Of a stretch of 64,000 bases of DNA, positions 58,230-64,000 are shown one piece after another. The position numbers were made by a program, and so were the translations under genes. The notes under the pieces were generated by a model. That model was not told the origin of the DNA. It saw only the letters and a list, made by a program, of their open reading frames with translations, and did no database searches. The stretch comes from Homalodisca vitripennis (Eukaryota > Arthropoda > Insecta > Hemiptera > Cicadellidae). Location of the stretch: NCBI RefSeq assembly GCF_021130785.1, contig NC_060210.1:185476001-185540000 (forward strand). Direction: 5' to 3'. Within the stretch, counting starts at the first letter, position 1; the number at the start of each line of letters is the position of its first letter.

Positions 58230-60390
58230 TATAAGCAACAAGAATGTTGCTATTCCTAGTTTATCTTTAAGTATTACATAATAAATTCAAGAAAGAATCA
58301 TTAACTCTGAATGTCTGAAGAAAGCAATAGACATTATTGAGTATATTCGACTGAAAGATTACAAGAATGCTTCTGTTCGTTGTTTATCTGTACAATTACA
58401 TTATAAATTTATTAATGAGAGATTAACTCTGAATGTCTGAAGAAAGCAATGAACATTTGAGTATATTCGACTGAAAGATTACAAGAATGCTTCTGTTCGT
58501 TGTTTATCTGTACAATTACATTATGAATTCAATAATGAGAGATTAACTCTGAATGTCTGAAGAAAGCAATGAACATTTGAGTATATTCGACTGAAAGATT
58601 ACAAGAATGCTTCTGTTCGTTGTTTATCTGTACAATTACATTATGAATTTATTAATGAGAGATTAACTCTGAATGTCTGAAGAAAGCAATGAACATTTGA
58701 GTATATTCGACTGAAAGATTACAAGAATGCTTCTGTTCGTTGTTTATCTGTACAATTACATTATAAATTTATTAATGAGAGATTAACTCTGAATGTCTGA
58801 AGAAAGCAATGAACATTTGAGTATATTCGGCTGAAAGATTACAAGAATGCTTCTGTTCGTTGTTTATCTGTACAATTACATTATAAATTTATTAATGAGA
58901 GATTAACTCTGAATGTCTGAAGAAAGCAATGAACATTTGAGTATATTCGACTGAAAGATTACAAGAATGCTTCTGTTCGTTGTTTATCTGTACAATTACA
59001 TTATAAATTTATTAATGAGAGATTAACTCTGAATGTCTGAAGAAAGCAATGAACATTTGAGTATATTCGACTGAAAGATTACAAGAATGCTTCTGTTCGT
59101 TGTTTATCTGTACAATTACATTATAAATTTATTAATGAGAGATTAACTCTGAATGTCTGAAGAAAGCAATGAACATTTGAGTATATTCGACTGAAAGATT
59201 ACAAGAATGCTTCTGTTCGTTGTTTATCTGTACAATTACATTATAAATTTATTAATGTGAGATTAACTCTGAATGTCTGAAGAAAGCAATGAACATTTGA
59301 GTATATTCGACTGAAAGATTACAAGAATGCTTCTGTTCGTTGTTTATCTGTACAATTACATTATAAATTTATTAATGTGAGATTAACTCTGAATGTCTGA
59401 AGAAAGCAATGAACATTTGAGTATGTTAGGCTGAAAGATTATAAAATGTTTCTTCCCTCGTTTTTATGTACAAATTACATTATGAGTTTAAGAGTGAATG
59501 ATTAACACTGATTAAATTAAGAAGGCAGTGAACATTTGATTAGATTAAAAAGAATTCAGAGATTACAAGAATGTATCTGTTCCTCGTTTATCTTTACCAA
59601 TTATTCTATGAATTCAAGAGTAAGGGATTACCTCTAGATGGCTTAAGAAAGCAGTGAACATTTGAGTCTAGTAGGCTCAAAGATTACGAAATGTTTCTGT
59701 TCCTAGTTTATCTTTAAATATTACATAGTGAATTCAAGAATGAATGTCTTAAGAAACCAATGAACATTTAAGTATATTAGGTTGAACTATTACAAGAATG
59801 CTTCTGTTTCTTCTTTCCCTTTACAAATTACCTTATGGATTAAAGAATGAATGATTTAAACTGAATGAATGAAGAACATTTGATTAGATTACAAAGAATT
59901 CAGAGATCACAAGAATTTATCTATTCCTCGTTTTTACCGATTAATCTATGAATTCAAGAGTGAGTGATTACCTCTAGATGGCTTAAGAAAGCAGTGAACA
60001 TTTGAGTCTAGTAGGCTCAAAGATTACGAAATGTTTCTGTTCCTAGTTTATCTTTAAATATTACATAGTGAATTCAAGAATGAATGTCTTAAGAAACCAA
60101 TGAACATTTAAGTATATTAGGTTGAACTATTACAAGAATGCTTCTGTTTCTTCTTTCCCTTTACAAATTACCTTATGGATTAAAGAATGATGAATGATTT
60201 AAACGGAATGAATGAAGAACATTTGATTAGATTACAAAGAATTCAGAGATCAAAAGAATTTATCTATTCCTCGTTTTTACCGATTAATCTATGAATTCAA
60301 GAGTGAGTGATTACCTTTAAATGTCCCAAGAAAGCAATGAACATTTGGGTATATCAGGCTGAAAGATTACAAGTATGTACTATTCTTATA
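58230..60390. repeat. 120-bp satellite passing into a 340-bp higher-order repeat
   Basis: From about 58300 to 59430 nine or ten nearly identical units follow with an exact 120-bp period: GATTAACTCTGAATGTCTGA, AGAAAGCAATGAACATTTGA, GTATATTCGACTGAAAGATT, ACAAGAATGCTTCTGTTCGT, TGTTTATCTGTACAATTACA. Diverged units follow to 60390. Within them a 340-bp block is duplicated (GCTTAAGAAAGCAGTGAACA at 59641 and 59981). The uniform centre and diverged flanks show recent amplification of one unit. Confidence 0.95.
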
Positions 60391-60678
60391 CATTCTTGTA
60401 AGTTACCCGACATCTAACAATCTATAAAATAGATTTAAACCATTTTCACCAAATAATTTCTTCACCGTTTGTACAATAAAATGAAAAAGTAAAGATTAAA
60501 ATGAAAAGTGTGTCGCAAGTTTAGTGTGTAGTTTATTGTTTGGGTTTAGATACTCAATTTAGAGCAATTTTAATTACTTGTGCTTTTTTTCTGTTCAATA
60601 GTGAACTCATCAATTTTTCAATATATTCAAGCACGTGTAACGTCAAGATAACCGGCTGTCTATTGCACGCCGCGTAGA
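60391..60678. other. Unannotated sequence
   Basis: AT-rich, with nothing recognised up to the Harbinger-like element. Confidence 0.4.
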
Positions 60679-60681
60679 TTA

Positions 60682-61304
60682 GGGCTTGTTCACATGAGCG
60701 CGACGTGTCGCGCGACTTGTGCCGCGCGACACGTCGCGCGACTAAAACACAACATATAACTATGGCAGCATACACATGGCGCCGCGCCGCTGAACCTGCC
60801 GCTAGTTGTGTCGCGCGACTCGTAGTATACGCGTCAACCGCGCGACTTTAGCGCGGCTTCAGCTGCTTGTTTTGTATTGTAGCGTACACACGCCGAGTCC
60901 AGTAGTGATATTGGTGAGTGAATATGGAGATGGAGCAAGACCCATTTGACACCGAACGTTTTATTGATGAAATTGAAAAGAGAAGAGCATTGTGGGATCT
61001 TGAAAGTCCAGATTACAAGAACAGGGTTTTAAAGAGATCTGCGTGGGAGGAAGTTATAGATATATTTTCTAAAACTGAAAGCACAGTTGAAGAGAAAAAG
61101 CAGTTGGGTAAGTGCTAGTTTTATATTTAGAGCAACACAGCAGTACAAAAATATAGAGACATGTTGCCTCTTCACTTCCATACCGGCAGTGCACTAGTTG
61201 TCGGCCGCCCGTTCTGCCGCTCATTCGGCCGCCGAATGTGTACGGAGCCATTTTTCTGTCGCGCGGCGTGTCGCGCGACACGTCGCGCTCATGTGAACAA
61301 GCCC
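60682..61304 (+). mobile_element. Non-autonomous PIF/Harbinger-like element carrying a MADF exon
   Basis: The ends GGGCTTGTTCACATGAGCG (60682) and CGCTCATGTGAACAAGCCC (ending 61304) are inverted repeats that continue for about 35-40 bp. TTA on both sides (60679-60681 and 61305-61307) is the 3-bp target duplication typical of PIF/Harbinger. Subterminal GTCGCGCGAC repeats are dense at both ends. Autonomous Harbingers encode a DDE transposase plus a Myb/SANT- or MADF-type DNA-binding protein. Only the first exon of the latter remains here (60924-61107), so this is an internal deletion derivative. Confidence 0.85.
60924..61107 (+). CDS. First exon of a MADF-domain protein, truncated after its splice donor
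   Basis: MADF domains are Myb-related DNA-binding folds; in Harbinger-type elements such a protein partners the transposase. From the ATG at 60924 the exon reads MEMEQDPFDTERFIDEIEK, RRALWDLESPDYKNR and RSAWEEVIDIF. These hold the family's FI-EIEK-LWD-YKN-W--V landmarks in order. The reading frame also extends upstream through a GTG at 60918, but ATG is the likely start. The exon runs into TTGG|GTAAGT, a near-perfect splice donor (GT at 61108-61109). Without splicing, translation ends at a TAG at 61116-61118. The second half of the MADF domain and everything after it are missing because the element's right inverted repeat starts about 100 bp later. No acceptor is available inside the element. 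Confidence 0.75.
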
Positions 61305-61307
61305 TTA

Positions 61308-64000
61308 GATTAGCTGAGCATGGCTGCAGACAAATAGTAGTCTAAAAACAGTTTATAAGTCTTGTTGTCTGCTTGACTTAAGCTGGTTTATACTTTTCAG
61401 TTGAACCTTACTGTGTACCATTTTCGTATCAAAAAGTGTAGGTACTCGAATTTGAACGGTAACCACAATCTAAGTAATGGAGCTACAAGGACAGGGAGTT
61501 ATAGTAAAATTTTGCTCTTTTATGTGTTTAGACATATTGAGACAGTTATTTACAAACAACTTCCAGCTTTTATGTAAGAAATAACGAACAAAGGTACAGG
61601 TTTTTGATCCTGGTGATTTTGAACCAAACTGCATTCTTGAAAATCATAACTCAGAAACTTATGAACCAATTAAGGAAAATTGTAGTACAAGATATGTACA
61701 AGTGTGATACCTTCGAATATGTAATTTTGGAATTATGTGACAAAGTTGTTAATCTTAACTTTTATTCTTTAAAGGGTGCTTTAAGGGGTTCTTAAAAATT
61801 CGGCATTGGTCACTTTATGGTAGTCTTAAAGTCATATTGGGGATGTAGTTTTGTAAAACACTTTTTAAACGTTTAATTTGTAACACAGATGTAATTCTGC
61901 AGGATTTGTTTATTTAGCGCGGCCGGCACCTGCTTGTTTGAACAGGGAAACCGGCAAGACTCCCGAAGCAACACCTGTTGGGTGGGAGTAGTGTACTGCA
62001 GGAGGGAACCTTTTTTGTCTGGAAAGCCGCTATTTTCAGTCAATTTATCTTATTGGCTAACATTTTATTTGTTCTTAACTTTAATTGTAGAACATTTATA
62101 TTTTTCTGTATCTAACCATTTCTCCGCCATACATTTCTACTCACACGATACATATTATTACGACTAGATTTTGATTTATGTCCTCTGTGGGGAAAAATTA
62201 TTAACAGAAATCTCATTGTTGTGAAACGTAATTGTATTAGTCTAATATTGTTTTTGTTTGGCAATCGACATTATACTCGTATGTCGATCAGACACGCATG
62301 TGTTTTGACAGTTCATAAATTAAATAAATCAACACTACCACAATTATTATACCATTTCAAACAGAAAGAACTGTTTATTTCAATGGTGATTTTTTTTACT
62401 ATTTTGGCAACAGTGATGTCATATTGAAGTCATAAAACTTGCCAGAAAGATCGTCTTCATCTTTCCCGTTTAAAAAATTAAAGCTCGTCTTCATCTAAAG
62501 CCATTTTGAAAATTAGGATTAGCCTATATCGTGGGTATGGTTTATTATGTTAGTTTATAGCTTTGTTTCAGGCTATATGATGCTAAAGTTTGGTATATTT
62601 TGGAAGTATTTAGTATAAAAATGATATATTTTTGTCAATTTTTAAAATTAATCGTATTCATAGTAAAACATTTAGGTATGCCCACCATTAAAAAAAAGAA
62701 ATTGGTAATTAATTTGTTTATTGTTTTGTTGTGCATATACGTAAGTCACTAAGTGTTGGTATATTTTTAAAACATTCAGTGTAAGAACTAAATTTTGTGA
62801 AATTTTTTTACATAATTGTAACCATAGTAACAAATTTTTCATGTACTATTTAAGGTTTTTACAACATATACAATTTTTCTTCAAGAGAATCTGAAGAATC
62901 TTATATATTTTCTGAAACTTTATAAAATGAAGAATAAATTAGCCATCTCAGATTCTAATATTTATAATATTATCACACTTTACAAGGGGTAGTCCAGCCA
63001 TGGTTTTATGGTTTATGCATGATGTTTTTTACTATAATTATCTCCACATTTACCTTGGAAAATAATGTATTACATATACAGGTTTATAGTAAAAATTGTA
63101 TTTGTTGTAAGATGTTTCAAGTACGGATACAATAACTCCAAAATGGCCTGCCACCTGTGGAAAAAATTACTGCCAGTTCGATGGTTAAACATTTGCTAAA
63201 TAAGAAAATAAAATACTTGGGCTATGTTTTGAAAAATCTAACGAGTTTCAGCTAAAAGGGAGCTGTATATTGTATACACACAGTTCGCAACAACACATTA
63301 TTCATTCGAATTTCAAGCAACGCTAAATAAAGCCTATACAACAGCGGGTTTGTAGACCCGACAGAAACGTAATGAATGTCTGCCGAATTAACTTGTTCCC
63401 GGATTAGAGGCCTTTGTAACTTTACTGACCTTTGACCTTTCACCCCCAAATCAATAGAGTTCTTCCATGGACGTAGAGGAATCTATGTAGCAAGTTTCAA
63501 GTCTCTAAGACTTTTCTATCATGAGTTACCGCTAGACAGACAACGACAGACACGGTGGTAGACAGTCCTATGGTATTCTAAAGTGGAGAAAGTGCTTGGC
63601 TTGAACAGAGCGAGATCGCGAAGACTGATCGATCATCGAATGAGTAGTAATTTGTGTAATGCTATCGATGTAGTGAATTAAATCCTTAATTTTCAATTTA
63701 ATATTTTTAATATGAATTTTATTCCTGTCAAGTAGGCAAATTGCAACAAATTTAAAAAAGTGAAAAAAATAAATAAAAAATAGCAGGTGACCAGAACCAG
63801 GTAAACATCAAAAGTAGAACGACAGGACAGAACATGTAAATCCTTGTGTGCTCTTAAGTTTTGATTCAAACTTGTTCCTGAACCGGTAGGTTCATGCTCG
63901 AACCCACTCTGTTTGAACAGTTGTATTTAAGAGCCAGTTAGTTCTGATGGCCACAAAACAATTTTAAAATTCATGCACTACTAAGGGTTTATTTGTGCTC
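61308..64000. other. Unannotated 2.7-kb AT-rich end of the window
   Basis: A 20-bp match to the start of repeat family A (GCTGGTTTATACTTTTCAGT) sits at 61383-61402. A CAAGTTTCAAGTCTCTAAG ... AGACAGACAACGACAGACA module lies at 63489-63555. Open frames 61604-61795, 61934-62167 and 62221-62427 are AT-rich and unrecognised. No host exon was found. Confidence 0.4.

Overview
The window looks like AT-rich, repeat-dense animal DNA, most likely from an insect. The key evidence is one coding exon at the left edge (73-237, minus strand). It encodes a stretch typical of imaginal disc growth factors (IDGF), the chitinase-like GH18 proteins of arthropods. Several dispersed repeats remind me of hemipteran genomes, but that is a weak impression. 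The gene runs right to left, so its 5' exons should lie to the right. I find none of them here, so most of the window is either a very large intron or flanking DNA. Apart from this exon and one unrecognised exon-like segment (43942-44026, minus), I see no convincing host coding sequence.

Layout. 1-3198: the IDGF exon, a scrap of reverse transcriptase, and a 5'-truncated, frameshifted APE-type non-LTR retrotransposon (minus). 3199-3297: a perfect (C15A)n tract. 3298-24902: a large inverted repeat with arms at 3298-8895 and 19014-24902. Its 10-kb spacer holds a 70-bp minisatellite, a second copy of the same retrotransposon, a diverged dispersed repeat, a foldback element and a second (C15A)n tract. 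24903-38700: six or seven unrelated tandem arrays (units about 158, 74, 24, 72-80, 141 and 94 bp) with a SINE-like and a tRNA-like element between them. 38700-51700: mostly unrecognised AT-rich DNA, a 70-bp array, a probable solo LTR inside a tandem duplication, a MITE-like family and a deleted hAT transposon. 51700-64000: a 0.46-kb foldback element, a hAT remnant, a 120-bp array passing into a 340-bp higher-order repeat, and a PIF/Harbinger-like element that still carries a MADF-domain first exon.

The genes do not form a system: this is one host exon in a mobile-element and satellite landscape. The most consequential observation is structural. Both (C15A)n tracts sit exactly at junctions between unrelated sequences, and they end the inverted-repeat homology in the way two overlapping contigs would. 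The inverted repeat could therefore be a mis-join or a retained haplotype overlap, not biology. The best-defined elements, with exact ends, are the Harbinger derivative (TTA target duplication) and the 805-bp LTR-like insertion (AACC target duplication).
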